A stretch of 64,000 nucleotides of DNA, taken from Halodurantibacterium flavum (GTDB lineage: Bacteria; Pseudomonadota; Alphaproteobacteria; Rhodobacterales; Rhodobacteraceae). Both the position numbers and the translations under genes were made by a program. Where the stretch lies: positions 62,001 to 126,000 of the forward strand of contig NZ_JBHUGH010000003.1 of assembly GCF_042681825.1 (NCBI RefSeq). Reading direction: 5' to 3'. Below, one piece after another: positions 26,556 through 34,259 of this stretch. Numbering within the stretch: the stretch's first letter is position 1; each line of letters opens with the position of its first letter. The notes below the pieces were generated by a model that worked only from the letters and a program-made list of their open reading frames with translations, ran no database searches and was not told the DNA's origin.

Positions 26556-27536
26556 ATGACGAAACCCGTTCTTTCCGTCCGTAACCTGACGGTCGAATTC
26601 CCGACGCGACGCGGCATCCTGACAGCCGTGCAGGACATCACGTTCGACATCCTGCCCGGCGAGGTGCTGGGCGTGGTCGGCGAAAGCGGTGCCGGCAAAT
26701 CCATGACCGGGGCGGCCATCATCGGCCTGATCGAGCCCCCCGGCCGTATCGCCAAGGGGGAAATCTGGCTGGGCGACAAACGTATCGACAACCTGCCGCC
26801 CGAAGAGATGCGCAAGATCCGCGGCCGCCGGATCGGCATGATCTTTCAGGACCCGCTGACCTCGCTCAACCCGCTCTACCGGATTTCGGACCAGTTGATC
26901 GAGACGATCCGCACGCATCTGCCCCTTTCGGCCACTGACGCGCGCAAACGTGCGATCAAGCTGCTGGACGATGTGGGCATCCCTGATGCGGGCCGGCGGA
27001 TCGACGACTACCCGCACCAGTTCTCGGGTGGGATGCGGCAGCGCGTGGTGATCGCGCTCGCGCTCTGTGCCGATCCGGAGGTCGTGATCGCCGATGAACC
27101 GACCACCGCGCTCGACGTGTCCGTGCAGGCCCAGATCATCGACGTGATGAAGGAAATCTGCGCCGAGCGGGGCGCGGCCATCATGCTTGTGACCCATGAC
27201 ATGGGCGTCATCGCCGAAACCGCCGACCGTGTGGCGGTGATGTATGCCGGGCGGCTGGCCGAACTCGGCCCCGTGGCGGCAGTCATCAAGGACGCGCGCC
27301 ACCCCTATTCGCAGGGGCTGATGGGGGCAATCCCGAAACTGGGCGAGAACCTCGACCGTCTGGTCCACATTCCGGGCTCGATGCCCCGGCTCAACGCCAT
27401 TCCGCAAGGCTGCGCCTTCAACCCGCGCTGCCCCAAGGTCTTTGACAAATGCCGCAGCCACCGCCCCGCCGCATCGGAAATCGAACCGGGCCGGCGCGCC
27501 GCCTGCTGGCTTTATCCGGGAGTGACCGAAGCATGA
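26556..27536 (+). CDS. Peptide ABC transporter ATPase (DppD-like)
   Basis: A 326-residue ATPase with Walker A GESGAGKS, Q-loop FQDPLTSLNP, signature FSGGMRQR, Walker B VVIADEPTTALD and switch THDMG. The oligopeptide-family C-terminal extension (CAFNPRCPKVFDKC) is present; in relatives such cysteines can hold an Fe-S cluster. Its stop overlaps the next start (ATGA). Confidence 0.96.
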   Translation: MTKPVLSVRNLTVEFPTRRGILTAVQDITFDILPGEVLGVVGESGAGKSMTGAAIIGLIEPPGRIAKGEIWLGDKRIDNLPPEEMRKIRGRRIGMIFQDPLTSLNPLYRISDQLIETIRTHLPLSATDARKRAIKLLDDVGIPDAGRRIDDYPHQFSGGMRQRVVIALALCADPEVVIADEPTTALDVSVQAQIIDVMKEICAERGAAIMLVTHDMGVIAETADRVAVMYAGRLAELGPVAAVIKDARHPYSQGLMGAIPKLGENLDRLVHIPGSMPRLNAIPQGCAFNPRCPKVFDKCRSHRPAASEIEPGRRAACWLYPGVTEA

Positions 27537-28528
27537 GCGACACTCTTCTCGAGGTGCGCCACCTCTCGCGGCGCTTCGACGTTTCCGCGCCCTGGCTCAA
27601 CCGCAAGCTGGAAGGCACGGACAAGATCTATGTGAACGCGGTCAAGGACGTGTCCTTCAGCGTCAAGAAGGGCGAAACCTTCGCCCTCGTTGGCGAAAGC
27701 GGGTCCGGCAAATCGACCATCGCCCGGCTGATCGTGGGCCTTCTGGAGCCGACCGAGGGCGAGATCGTCTTTGACGGCACCTCGCTTGCCCGGGGCCTGA
27801 GGGGCGCACAGGCGCGGCGGCTGCGCAGGCGGTTCCAGATGATCTTTCAGGACCCGCTCGCCAGCCTCAACCCGCGCTGGCGCGTCACCGACATCATCGC
27901 CGAGCCCCTGCGTGTGTTCGAGCAGGGCATGAACGACCGCGCGCGCCGGATGCGGGTGGGCGAGCTCTTGACGCTGGTCGGCCTCTCGCCCGAGGACGGG
28001 CTGAAGTTCCCGCATCAATTTTCCGGGGGCCAGCGGCAGCGGATCGCGATTGCCCGGGCACTGGCGGCCAGGCCCGAATTCATCGTCTGCGACGAACCCA
28101 CATCGGCGCTCGACGTGTCGGTGCAGGCGCAGATCCTGAACCTGATGAAGGACCTGCAGGATGAGTTCGGGCTGACCTATGTGTTCATCTCGCACAACCT
28201 GCAGGTCGTGCGGCACATGGCGAACGAGATCGGCGTGCTCTATCTAGGGCGGCTTGCCGAGGTCGGCGAGGCCGAGGCGCTGTTCGCCCATCCGCAGCAT
28301 CCCTATACCCGGATGCTTCTGGACGCCGTGCCGGATATCGAGATGACGGGCCGCCGCCGCAAGAAGGTGGAGGGCGAGATCCCCTCGCCCATCAACCCGC
28401 CGCCGGGCTGCCCGTTTCACCCGCGCTGCCCCTTTGCAAATGACCGTTGCCGGACCGAGGTTCCCGGCCTCACGCAGCGCGGCGCCCAGGCGGCAGCCTG
28501 TCACGCGGTCGAGGAAGGGCGCATCTGA
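27533..28528 (+). CDS. Peptide ABC transporter ATPase (DppF-like)
   Basis: A 331-residue ATPase whose ATG overlaps the previous stop codon, which fixes the start at 27533. Walker A GESGSGKS, Q-loop FQDPLASLNP, signature FSGGQRQR, Walker B FIVCDEPTSALD and the C-terminal CPFHPRCPFANDRC extension are all intact. It forms the nucleotide-binding heterodimer with the DppD-like subunit. It is the last gene of the importer operon. Confidence 0.96.
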   Translation: MSDTLLEVRHLSRRFDVSAPWLNRKLEGTDKIYVNAVKDVSFSVKKGETFALVGESGSGKSTIARLIVGLLEPTEGEIVFDGTSLARGLRGAQARRLRRRFQMIFQDPLASLNPRWRVTDIIAEPLRVFEQGMNDRARRMRVGELLTLVGLSPEDGLKFPHQFSGGQRQRIAIARALAARPEFIVCDEPTSALDVSVQAQILNLMKDLQDEFGLTYVFISHNLQVVRHMANEIGVLYLGRLAEVGEAEALFAHPQHPYTRMLLDAVPDIEMTGRRRKKVEGEIPSPINPPPGCPFHPRCPFANDRCRTEVPGLTQRGAQAAACHAVEEGRI

Positions 28529-29282
28529 CGAACTGGCGGGCGCGCTGCCTGGCGTGCCCGCACGGACGGGAGCCGACAGGCCAGGCGGTAGCTCCAGCAA
28601 ACCGCAGGCCCGTGGCCGTGACATCATGTTCAGGAGATCGGGTGGTGGAGGGCGTTACCGCCGCCACCCGAAAGAACGAGGATCGCGATCGGAGGGTGTA
28701 CGCCTTCGAGAAATTGAAATGGTTTACCGCTACTCCTCCCCGGATCGACCCGCAAGCTGATCCCCGGGGCGGATAAAGGAGATGATGCCGGCACCTTCGT
28801 CGGTGGCGAAAGGCTTGCGCGACACCGCATCTCGAGCAGAAGTAGCGTTATTCAGCGGTCGGCGGGTGCACCACCGAGCACAACGGATACGAGCTGCCCC
28901 TGAATCGCCCGATGCGGATCGAGGACGTGCTCGGGTGGGCCAAGACCATCGGCGGCATGGCCCAAACCGCTTGTCGCGGACTTGACCGGGTGCGCGGTCG
29001 CGTCATCCCGACGATGATCTCCGACTACCTTGTCTGGATTCTCGTGTGCTGGCTGCGCGCTTGGTCCCGCATGACCATGACTTCGTCCTGAGGCTGCCTC
29101 GCTCCAAGGTCGGGCATCGACGATATCGGCTCATGGCAGGCGACGAGGGTTCCCCACCGTCTTCCGCCCCTCATCCTGCACACTGCCATGATGAGGGCTT
29201 GTCTTCTCGACCTTGGGCCTTCGCCTCGCAGACAGAAGGCCCCGGGAAAGGCCACTGGCCCGGTCGTTTCACTCCGCGAGGC
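28529..29282. other. Gene-poor region with transposase remnant
   Basis: No intact gene is found in these 754 bp. Short frames exist in all phases without ribosome sites or family similarity. The only recognisable content is the degenerate transposase piece at 28864-29091 and an 8-bp inverted repeat (GGGCCTTC at 29215-29222 with GAAGGCCC at 29235-29242) about 40 bp from the yacG stop codon. No terminal inverted repeats or target duplication could be paired by eye. Confidence 0.6.
28864..29091 (+). pseudogene. IS5-family transposase, degenerate C-terminal fragment
   Basis: One frame reads TTEHNGYELPLNRPMRIEDV followed by LGWAKTIGGMAQT, RGLDRVRG and TM. This resembles the conserved C-terminal part of IS5-group DDE transposases (R-I-E-E-x-F-G-W-x-K-T-I-G-G, R-G-L-x-R-V). 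Upstream parts of the transposase, a start codon and the usual ending are missing, so it is a relic. It marks an old insertion between the ABC operon and the yacG end of the murA gene run. Confidence 0.6.
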
Positions 29283-29462
29283 CTAGTGGAGGCGGTCGTC
29301 CTCGGGGTTATCCCCAGCAGCGTCTTCGTCTTCCTCGACCGCCTCGGCGGGCACGACATAGGCGCCGGTCAGCCAGCGGCCCAGATCGACGTCGGCGCAG
29401 CGGCGCGAACAGAAGGGGCGGTATTTCGGGTCGGTCTCGCGGTTGCAGATGGGGCAGGTCAT
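29283..29462 (-). CDS. yacG: DNA gyrase inhibitor / zinc-binding protein YacG
   Basis: A 59-residue zinc-ribbon protein with CPIC at residues 3-6 and CSRRC near residues 18-22, then ADVDLGRWLTGAYVVP and an acidic tail. E. coli YacG binds GyrB and inhibits DNA binding. Stop TAG is at 29283-29285. It follows the RNase E/G gene by 14 nt at the end of the minus-strand run. Confidence 0.93.
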   Translation of the reverse strand: MTCPICNRETDPKYRPFCSRRCADVDLGRWLTGAYVVPAEAVEEDEDAAGDNPEDDRLH

Positions 29463-29476
29463 TGGTCCTCCGACGG

Positions 29477-30541
29477 TCAGGCGGCAGGAAGATCGGGGGA
29501 AGGATCGGCCAGAAGCTCGGCCAGCGGCGCGCGGTCGCGCTTGCGCTGAAGCTCGAAATTGCCAAGCGGCGTCCAGCCGGCCAGCGTCGTCTCGGTTGCC
29601 TCGGCGCGAAAGGCGGCCCGCAGGGCCTGATCGAGGATATGGCGGTCCTTCTTGGGGAAGGGCGCGAAATCCACCACCACCTGCCCGCCAAGGCCGCGCA
29701 AACGCAACTGGCGGGGCAGCGCGCGGGCGGCGGCGATGTTTGCCTTGAGGCCCGCGGCGGGCGAGGTGTCGTTGCCGGTATTCACATCGACCGCGATCAG
29801 GGCCCGCGTGGGCTCGATCACCAGACTGCCGCCGCCCGGCAGCGGGGTTTCCGGCGACAGCAATGCGTCGATCATCTCGGCCACGCCATGGCGGGCAAAC
29901 GCGTCCCCGGCATCAGCCCAGTCATCGGGCGGCGGGCTGGACCAGTCGCGCCAGGCAAGCTCGTGGGGCGAAGGCGCATCGACCAGCAGCTCCGGCGCGC
30001 CCGAGCTGTCGGCAAGCACGGCCTGGGCAAGCTGGCGCATGGCGGCGATATCCTCGGCCACCTCGGCGGCCGGGGCGTCACCGGCCGCGGTGCGCAGGAT
30101 CAGGCCAAGACTTTCGGGCGCATCGGCCATGCCGGCGGCGGCCAGCGCGCGCAGCTCATCCAGAACGCCTTCATCTCGGATCGCGCGGGAAATGTTCAGC
30201 CCCGGCGCGTCCGGGGTGACGATGGCAAGACGGCTCTTGAACAGGATCCGGCTTGTGACCGGGATGGCCTTGCCGCCTTCGGCATGGCCCGACACCTGCA
30301 CCAGCAGCGACTGGCCGGGCCGCAGCCCCCCTGCCTGACGCAGAAAGCCGCGCGCGCCCTCGGGCAGGCGGACGAAAACACCGCCCTGCCCCTTCATCTG
30401 CCGGTCCACCGTCGCGCGGTAAAGCGCGCCCGGACCGGGCTGGGCCGTCTCGATCGCCAGATCCTCCAGCGTGCCGTCAACGATCAGGGCGGCCGCCTCG
30501 CGCCCGCGCAACTGCCCCAGAACGACGACGCGCCCCTTCAT
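29477..30541 (-). CDS. Ribonuclease E/G family protein, short form
   Basis: A 354-residue protein starting at 30541, where ATG overlaps the maf stop (ATGA). It shows the RNase E/G catalytic core: EPTRALIAVDVNTGND with the metal-binding Asp, then GGQVVVDFAPFPKKDR. The zinc-link motif CPxCxGxG and C-terminal scaffold of RNase E are absent. The S1-like N-terminal part appears reduced, so this is a compact RNase G-like member rather than the main RNase E. The order maf-rng-yacG is typical of Rhodobacterales. It probably processes rRNA or mRNA. Confidence 0.87.
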   Translation of the reverse strand: MKGRVVVLGQLRGREAAALIVDGTLEDLAIETAQPGPGALYRATVDRQMKGQGGVFVRLPEGARGFLRQAGGLRPGQSLLVQVSGHAEGGKAIPVTSRILFKSRLAIVTPDAPGLNISRAIRDEGVLDELRALAAAGMADAPESLGLILRTAAGDAPAAEVAEDIAAMRQLAQAVLADSSGAPELLVDAPSPHELAWRDWSSPPPDDWADAGDAFARHGVAEMIDALLSPETPLPGGGSLVIEPTRALIAVDVNTGNDTSPAAGLKANIAAARALPRQLRLRGLGGQVVVDFAPFPKKDRHILDQALRAAFRAEATETTLAGWTPLGNFELQRKRDRAPLAELLADPSPDLPAA

Positions 30542-31116
30542 GCCGCATCCCCCGGCAACGGATATCCCGCCGCGCGCAAGAGGACCGCGGTCTCGGCCAG
30601 CGGCAGACCGACGACGCCGGTGAAAGAGCCCTGAATCCACGGGATGAACGCGGCTGCAAGCCCCTGGATGCCATAGGCACCGGCCTTGCCCTCCCACTCG
30701 CCGCTGGCAAGGTAACCGTTCAGTTCCTGATCCGAGAGCCGCTTCATCTGCACCTGCGTCACCACTTCCCGTTGCCAGATCCGGTTCCCCAGGCGCAGCG
30801 CGACCGCTGTGATCACACGGTGGCGCCGCCCGGCAAGCGCGATGAGGAACTGCGCAGCCTCGGCCGCATTTTCGGGTTTTCCGAGAATCCGCCGGCCCAG
30901 TGCCACGGTGGTATCGGCACAAAGCACCAGTTCGTCGGGCGCCGCATCGACCGCCAGCGCCTTTTCCCGCGCCATCCGCACGCAATAGGGGCGTGGAAGC
31001 TCGGCCCGGGCGGGGGTTTCGTCGATATCGGCGGGGCGGATCGCGTCGGCACGAATCCCCAACTGCGCCAGAAGCTCCTTCCGACGCGGACTGGCAGAGC
31101 CGAGAACAAGTTTCAC
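30538..31116 (-). CDS. maf: Maf-type nucleoside triphosphate pyrophosphatase
   Basis: A 192-residue protein with the N-terminal SASPRRKELLAQLG signature, REKAL, VLCADTTVALGRRILGKP with the catalytic Asp, and EGKAGAYGIQG. Maf enzymes hydrolyse non-canonical or methylated NTPs. It starts 3 nt after infA and its stop overlaps the RNase gene start. Confidence 0.96.
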   Translation of the reverse strand: MKLVLGSASPRRKELLAQLGIRADAIRPADIDETPARAELPRPYCVRMAREKALAVDAAPDELVLCADTTVALGRRILGKPENAAEAAQFLIALAGRRHRVITAVALRLGNRIWQREVVTQVQMKRLSDQELNGYLASGEWEGKAGAYGIQGLAAAFIPWIQGSFTGVVGLPLAETAVLLRAAGYPLPGDAA

Positions 31117-31119
31117 GGG

Positions 31120-31338
31120 TTACTTGAACCGGTAGTTGATCCGGCCCTTGGTCAGATCATAGGGGGTCATTTCGACCTGAACCCGGTCGCCTGCGAGAAC
31201 ACGGATGCGGTTCTTGCGCATCTTTCCTGCCGTATGTGCGATGATTTCATGGCCATTTTCCAGCTCGACCCGAAACGTCGCATTGGGCAGGAGTTCCTTC
31301 ACGACGCCGGGGAATTCGAGCAGTTCTTCCTTGGCCAT
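31120..31338 (-). CDS. infA: Translation initiation factor IF-1
   Basis: A 72-residue S1/OB-fold protein (MAKEELLEFPGVVKELLP to INYRFK), exactly the normal IF-1 length. The start at 31338 is fixed by the conserved N-terminus. It binds the ribosomal A site during initiation and is essential. It is probably read together with maf, the RNase gene and yacG. Confidence 0.98.
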   Translation of the reverse strand: MAKEELLEFPGVVKELLPNATFRVELENGHEIIAHTAGKMRKNRIRVLAGDRVQVEMTPYDLTKGRINYRFK

Positions 31339-31425
31339 GTTCACTCCGTCCTTGAACGGCCCGCCATACTGCGGGCGCGCCACTAGATGCGCCTGATCGC
31401 GCCGTTTTTCAAGGTCTAACTGCCC

Positions 31426-32304
31426 TCAGCGTACAAGTTTGACCTGCGGGTCGCGCCGCGCCTGTTCCGCCCAGTCGCGATGATTGAGCACACCGCCATC
31501 CCGGCGCACCTCGGCGATCGCCTCCAGCCGGACGGTCGCGGTAGCCCAGCCGGGGAAATCGAGCGCGGTTTCGGCAAGGATACCCGTCTCTGGCCAGCCC
31601 CGGTCGGGGGGCCCGTAAATGGCCGCGCGACCCCGGTTCATGTCGACCGCAGGGCACCATTCGGCGGCACCGACGGTCGGGGCGTGAACCACGACGCACT
31701 GATTTTCCAGCGCCCGCGCCATCGAGCCGACACGCACCCGCGTGAACCCGGCAAGCGTTTCGGTGCAGGACGGCGCAAGCAGGATCTCGGCCCCCGCCTC
31801 GACCAGACGCCGGGCCAGCAGGGGGAATTCGCTGTCGTAACAGATGATAACCCCGATCCGCCCGATGGGCGTGTCAAAGAGCGTGAGCGAACTGCCCGCG
31901 ACGACATCCCATTCCTCGGCCTCGAACCGGGTCATGATCTGCTTGTCCTGATGGCCAAGGATGCCGCCCGGACCATATAGCGTGGCGCGGTTCACCGGAC
32001 GCACGCCGTCAAAGACCGGGCCGGACGCGCCAAGGATATGCACGCGATGCCGCGCGGCAAGGTCGATATGCAGCCGGTCAACCGCATCCCGATGGGCTGC
32101 GACCTCGCGCAGGCTGCCCTCAAGATCCGCGGCGACATCGGCCCCGCCGAGCGAGGCAAGCTCCATCGCGCCATATTCCGGGAACACGAGCAGTTCCGCC
32201 CCCATACCCGCCGCTTCATCGACCCAGCGGGTGATCTTTCCTTCATAGGCGGACCAGTCGTCGAACCAGTCGAGCGGATAGGCGGCGGCGGCGATCCTCG
32301 GCAT
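31426..32304 (-). CDS. Carbon-nitrogen hydrolase (nitrilase superfamily)
   Basis: A 292-residue protein with the complete catalytic set Glu43 (FPEYG), Lys121 (GHQDKQ) and Cys155 (ICYDSEFP). It lacks a signal peptide. Nitrilase-family amidases cleave or form amides; the substrate is not evident. Its start overlaps the stop of the GNAT gene by one base, so the two are translationally coupled. Confidence 0.9.
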   Translation of the reverse strand: MPRIAAAAYPLDWFDDWSAYEGKITRWVDEAAGMGAELLVFPEYGAMELASLGGADVAADLEGSLREVAAHRDAVDRLHIDLAARHRVHILGASGPVFDGVRPVNRATLYGPGGILGHQDKQIMTRFEAEEWDVVAGSSLTLFDTPIGRIGVIICYDSEFPLLARRLVEAGAEILLAPSCTETLAGFTRVRVGSMARALENQCVVVHAPTVGAAEWCPAVDMNRGRAAIYGPPDRGWPETGILAETALDFPGWATATVRLEAIAEVRRDGGVLNHRDWAEQARRDPQVKLVR

Positions 32305-32903
32305 CAGAGATCTTTCATCCAGAACTGGAGCGGTTTGCGGCTTTCTTCTCTATCGCCCACATCCTTCCATGAAAAGGTGGCGATCACTCCCGGCAGGGGC
32401 GCATATCCCCGCCCCTGCCAGAACGCGTCAAGCGGGCGATAGCTGGCGGGACGGGCGGGATGATCCGCCGGGCGCATCACGCTGCAAAACGCCACCTTGG
32501 CAAATCCATGCGCCCGGGCATGGGCTTCCCGATGGTCGAAAAAGGCGTGGCCCGCCCCCTGCCCCCGGAATTCGGGCAAAAGCACGGACTCGGCGCAGTA
32601 GAAGATTGTCGCCAGATCATGGCCGGTGCCGGCAAAGGCCGCGGCAAATTCGCTGGCGTGATCAGCCATGGGGGTCCCGGTCGCCGCCCCGACCAGCCGG
32701 TCGCCCGCAAAGGCGCCGACAACGACCGCCGCGTCACTGTCGCGATAGCTCTGGATGTAGCGCCGTTCGTAGTCCAGATCGCCGTCATAGAGATAGGGCC
32801 AGTCCCGGAACACATTGATGCGCAACTGTGCCACATCGTCCAGCGCCCGGTCCAGCATATCGCCGCGCAGCGTTTCGACCCGCAGAGACGCCGCGCCCGT
32901 CAT
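32304..32903 (-). CDS. GNAT-family N-acetyltransferase
   Basis: A 199-residue protein. The acetyl-CoA motif A is ESVLLPEFRGQGAGHAFFDHRE, matching V-L-P-x-x-R-G-x-G-x-G. The N-terminal strand-helix (FRDWPYLYDGDLDYERRYI) and the C-terminal PLDAFWQGRGY also fit GNAT proteins. The acceptor is unknown. It overlaps the SnoaL gene by 4 bp upstream and the nitrilase gene by 1 bp downstream, suggesting a shared pathway. Confidence 0.87.
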   Translation of the reverse strand: MTGAASLRVETLRGDMLDRALDDVAQLRINVFRDWPYLYDGDLDYERRYIQSYRDSDAAVVVGAFAGDRLVGAATGTPMADHASEFAAAFAGTGHDLATIFYCAESVLLPEFRGQGAGHAFFDHREAHARAHGFAKVAFCSVMRPADHPARPASYRPLDAFWQGRGYAPLPGVIATFSWKDVGDREESRKPLQFWMKDL

Positions 32904-33289
32904 GACACCTGCCGCACCCAGTCGGCGAGGTTGTAATAGGTCGTGACGCGGGCGATCTTGCCGTCGCGCAGCGCAAAGAACGTCCCCGCCGGCAGGACAT
33001 AGGTCTGGCCCTTCGCCTCGGGCAGGCCGGGATCGGTTTGCAGATAGGTGCCATGGACGGTGAATTCGGCAGCCGCCCGGTCGCCTTCCGCAAGGATCAC
33101 GATATCGCGCAACTCCTCGCGATAGCTGACGCCCATATGCGCGCAGAACTCGGCGAATTTTTCCTTGCCCCGGCGGATCTCGCCTTGGTTGACATGATGC
33201 TCCACATCATCGGTCACAAGCGCCAGCATCCCCTCTCCGTCGCCTGCGTTGAATGCCGCGTAATAGCGGCTGATGATATCCTTGGTCAT
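32900..33289 (-). CDS. SnoaL/ketosteroid-isomerase-like protein
   Basis: A 129-residue protein of the NTF2-like fold: SRYYAAFNAGDGEGMLALVTDDVEHHVNQG, then FCAHMGVSYREEL, AAAEFTVHGTY and FFALRDGKIARVTTYYN. The two His in VEHHVNQG and a polar pocket suggest an enzyme or binding protein for a small ligand, not identified. It overlaps the phosphatase gene (ATGA) and the GNAT gene. Confidence 0.87.
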   Translation of the reverse strand: MTKDIISRYYAAFNAGDGEGMLALVTDDVEHHVNQGEIRRGKEKFAEFCAHMGVSYREELRDIVILAEGDRAAAEFTVHGTYLQTDPGLPEAKGQTYVLPAGTFFALRDGKIARVTTYYNLADWVRQVS

Positions 33290-33777
33290 GGTTCCTCCTT
33301 ATGGTCCGGCGTCTGTTCGGGGTCGTTGTCCGGCGGGCCGAACCGTTCCAGTATCCGGTCGCGGATCTGGTCGCGGGTCTGACGATAGGCCGAAAGCTTG
33401 GCCTCGCGCGACTCTCCTATCCCGGTCGGGTCGAGGATCGGCCAGTATTCGACGTCGAGATGATAGAACCGCGTCAGTTCCAGCGCCTGCCGCTGGCTGG
33501 CGGGCGAGAGCGCAACGACGAGGTCGAAGCCCGACAGGTCATCGCCCCATTCCTTCATCTCGTCAAAGCTGCGGACGCGGTGGCGATCCAGTTCGACCCC
33601 CAGCTCATGGCTGACGGTGACCGCAAAGCCGTCGATGTCCAGATCGTTCTTGACCCCCGCGGATTGCACATAGGCGCGCTGGCCATAGAACTTCTTCATC
33701 AACCCCTCGGCCATGGGCGAACGGACGGCATTGTGGTCGCAGCAGAAAAGCACCGATGAGGGAAAGCGCCCCGCCAC
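33286..33777 (-). CDS. Low-molecular-weight phosphatase family protein
   Basis: A 163-residue protein with the Cys-loop VLFCCDHNAVRSPMAEG (C-x5-R, Cys13 to Arg19) and a later DPTGIGES with the general-acid Asp. This is the LMW protein-tyrosine phosphatase/arsenate reductase fold. Location beside UPF0262 and hisD is conserved in the order and argues for a housekeeping phosphatase rather than arsenic resistance. Confidence 0.87.
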   Translation of the reverse strand: MAGRFPSSVLFCCDHNAVRSPMAEGLMKKFYGQRAYVQSAGVKNDLDIDGFAVTVSHELGVELDRHRVRSFDEMKEWGDDLSGFDLVVALSPASQRQALELTRFYHLDVEYWPILDPTGIGESREAKLSAYRQTRDQIRDRILERFGPPDNDPEQTPDHKEEP

Positions 33778-33779
33778 CG

Positions 33780-34256
33780 CTAGCCCCAGTGCAGGACGCA
33801 GATCAGGGTGAAAAGCCTCCGCGCGGTGGCCATGTCGATCTCGGCCTTGCCGTCCAGCCGTTCCATCAGCACCCGCGCCCCCTCGTTGTGGATGCCGCGC
33901 CGGGCCATGTCGATCGCCTCGATCTGGCCGGGCGGAAGGCGCTTGACCGCCTCGAAATAGCTTTCGCAGATCTGGAAATAGTCCTTCACGACCTGCCGGA
34001 ACGGCCCGAGGCTCAGGTGAAATTCGCCCGCAGGATCGCCCGCCTCGCTTGCAAGGTCGAAGACGAGCCGCCCCTCGCGGATCGCGAGGTCCAGCCGGTA
34101 GGGGCCGGGATGGACGGCGCGCCCCTCGCGCGGGGGCAGGACAAAGCGGTTTTCCTCCAGCAGGTCAAAGATGGCGACGCGGCGTTCCTGTTCGATCTCG
34201 GGCGTGGGGGCGGCAAGGCCCCGGTCGTCGATCTCGATATGCGCGATCCGCCCCAT
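33780..34256 (-). CDS. UPF0262 family protein
   Basis: A 158-residue acidic protein matching the alphaproteobacterial UPF0262 family (RIAHIEIDDRGLAAPTPEIEQERRVAIFDLLEEN, then YFQICESYFEAVKRLPPGQIEAIDMARRGIHNEGA). It is found beside hisD in most relatives; the function is unknown. It begins 3 nt after the hisD stop. Confidence 0.93.
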   Translation of the reverse strand: MGRIAHIEIDDRGLAAPTPEIEQERRVAIFDLLEENRFVLPPREGRAVHPGPYRLDLAIREGRLVFDLASEAGDPAGEFHLSLGPFRQVVKDYFQICESYFEAVKRLPPGQIEAIDMARRGIHNEGARVLMERLDGKAEIDMATARRLFTLICVLHWG

Positions 34257-34259
34257 CGC

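Noticed and set aside
24468..27461. A 997-codon open frame on the minus strand opposite the ABC permease and ATPase genes
   Set aside because: It is antisense to genes with full family motifs. Its product is Asp/His/Arg-rich with no fold or motif, an effect of codon bias in high-GC DNA.
33286..33777. Arsenate reductase and an arsenic resistance locus
   Set aside because: The Cys loop fits LMW phosphatases generally; there is no arsB, arsR or acr3 gene, and the neighbours are housekeeping genes.
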